NCBI GenBank assembly: GCA_905236605.1
Contig: CAJORD010000035.1
Location: 1-25,186, forward strand
Direction: 5' to 3'
DNA length: 25,186 bases
From: an uncultured Synergistales bacterium
GTDB taxonomy: Bacteria; Synergistota; Synergistia; Synergistales; Aminobacteriaceae
This document shows, in pieces, positions 24,286-25,186 of this stretch. Below the pieces are notes generated by a model. It saw only the letters and a list, made by a program, of their open reading frames with translations. It searched no databases and was not told where the DNA came from. The position numbers were made by a program, and so were the translations under genes. The number at the start of each line of letters is the position of its first letter. The stretch's first letter is position 1.

Positions 24286-25186
24286 TTAAATCTCCTTCCA
24301 GCATTGAGGGTCAGGCGAATAAAAATTTCCGTTTGTTCCTTTCGCGACGGCGGGACAACCTCGACAATAAGCAAGCAGCTCGCACTTTGAACACTTTTCA
24401 AATTTTTCAAAATCTCGATAGCGTTCCATTTCGTTGAGCCATAAATCAGAAAGTTTATTTTCAAGAGCATTGCCGACTTTGCTGTCTTTTACTCTTCGGC
24501 AGGCGTAAACATCTCCTGACGGTAAAATCGTTAAATGAGCGTTACCACAGTTGCAGCCGTCATAAATCATTCCAGGCTTTGCGTCGTCAGGAATTTTGAA
24601 ATCGCCCGCTTCATAATCGTAAAGAGTCCATAAATGATCTTTGCGGTCAAAGTAAGTTTTACAGTTTTCTGCTTCGTAGACTTTGAATTTTTCGTCGCAA
24701 GTCCTTAAAAAATTTTTATACTCGCTCGGGGTTATGTTAAGAAAATCTCCGCGCCCAGTCGGACAATAACGAGCAAATGAAAAAATTTCGGCCTCGTGCT
24801 TAACAACTTCATCAATAACTTCGGGAATTTCATTTATGTTTATGCTTGAGACTGTTGACATTATAACCGAAGATATTCCGGCGTCGTTAATGGTTTTGAT
24901 TTTTGCGAGCGTTAAATCGAATGAGCCGGGCTTTCTGAAAAAGTCGTGAGTTTTTTTCATGCCGTCGATTGAAAGCTGATATTTTTCACAGCCGAGGGCT
25001 TTTAATTTTTTGCAAACGTCGTCATCAATGTGAAAAGGATTACCGAGAATTGAAAAATAAATTTCGTGTTCATGAAAAATTTTTAAAAGTTCCCAAAAGT
25101 CCGGGTGAAGTATCGGATCGCCGCCGGTGATATAAAAATAAGGGATTCGTTCAAAAGTTTTGCAGAAGTCTAAACAGTTCTCGAAG
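24286..25186 (-). CDS. Radical SAM/SPASM-domain protein, N-terminus beyond the window
   Basis: The frame is open to the right edge, so about 300 C-terminal residues are seen and the N-terminal CxxxCxxC cluster is missing. Near the cut end, YITGGDPILHPDFWELL is the radical SAM GGDP motif, followed by a TIM-barrel pattern (YQLSIDG, then GISSVIMSTVSSININEIPE). The C-terminus is a SPASM domain with extra Fe-S clusters: CNCGNAHLTILPSGDVYACR, then CSKCELLAYCRGC (Cx2Cx5Cx2C) and a last Cys in DPQCWKEI. SPASM enzymes often modify ribosomal peptides or enzyme active sites (PqqE- and anSME-like). An ATG at 24958-24960 lies inside the barrel and is not the start. Its partner nitroreductase follows. Target peptide unknown and not in the window. 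Confidence 0.88.
   Translation of the reverse strand, partial: FENCLDFCKTFERIPYFYITGGDPILHPDFWELLKIFHEHEIYFSILGNPFHIDDDVCKKLKALGCEKYQLSIDGMKKTHDFFRKPGSFDLTLAKIKTINDAGISSVIMSTVSSININEIPEVIDEVVKHEAEIFSFARYCPTGRGDFLNITPSEYKNFLRTCDEKFKVYEAENCKTYFDRKDHLWTLYDYEAGDFKIPDDAKPGMIYDGCNCGNAHLTILPSGDVYACRRVKDSKVGNALENKLSDLWLNEMERYRDFEKFEKCSKCELLAYCRGCPAVAKGTNGNFYSPDPQCWKEI

Noticed and set aside
1..25186. CRISPR array, tRNA, rRNA or insertion sequence
   Set aside because: No regular repeat-spacer pattern, cloverleaf, rRNA-like block or transposase was seen while reading both strands.

Overview
The window looks like a chromosomal segment of a low-to-mid GC diderm bacterium. It pairs RNase J, TTG starts and strong Shine-Dalgarno sites with an outer-membrane secretin and a near-complete type II secretion system (T2SS). 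Synergistota, probably a gut-associated member, is my best guess; Negativicutes or another diderm lineage is possible. This placement is inference from gene content, not from a marker search.

Layout. (1) Positions 1-2.84 kb, minus strand: RNase J, undecaprenyl-diphosphate phosphatase (uppP) and the start of a Maf nucleotide pyrophosphatase, probably one operon behind a recognisable promoter and a short GC hairpin leader. (2) 2.94-3.54 kb, minus: a TasA/SipW-type surface protein broken by a frameshift at a 7-base homopolymer. (3) 3.6-4.93 kb, plus: an orphan GltD-like Fe-S/FAD oxidoreductase with an extended -10 promoter and a strong terminator. (4) 4.98-6.24 kb, plus: a decayed accessory module made of a frameshifted DUF4417 gene, a small polymorphic-toxin-like gene interrupted by an in-frame TGA, and an intact gene that looks like its immunity partner. 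(5) 6.3-9.9 kb, plus: an acyl-ACP thioesterase and the TrkA-TrkH potassium uptake pair. (6) 9.98-23.7 kb, plus: a tightly packed probable operon of about 13.7 kb. It starts with a membrane-fused spermidine-synthase-like protein and an O-antigen ligase/PglL-like membrane protein, then carries T2SS genes in the order J-K-L-M-N-C-I-D-E-F. (7) 23.68-25.19 kb, minus: a nitroreductase and a radical SAM/SPASM protein (cut by the window edge), overlapping the 3' end of gspF tail to tail.

How the genes fit. The T2SS block holds the ATPase (E), inner-membrane platform (F, L, M), linker to the outer membrane (C), secretin (D) and minor pseudopilins (I/J/K-like). No major pseudopilin (G), no obvious H and no prepilin peptidase (O) is in the window. 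The O-antigen ligase-like gene overlaps the first pseudopilin gene by 8 bases, which raises the idea that it glycosylates pseudopilins or secreted proteins. The radical SAM-nitroreductase pair resembles peptide- or cofactor-modification loci, and any precursor peptide would lie beyond the right edge.

The best candidates for a second look are the decayed toxin-immunity module, the permuted T2SS with its coupled glycosyltransferase-like gene, the frameshifted TasA-like gene, the radical SAM-nitroreductase pair and a tandem heptamer array between rnj and uppP. No tRNA, rRNA, CRISPR array or insertion sequence was seen, and no gene-free stretch exceeds 300 bases.
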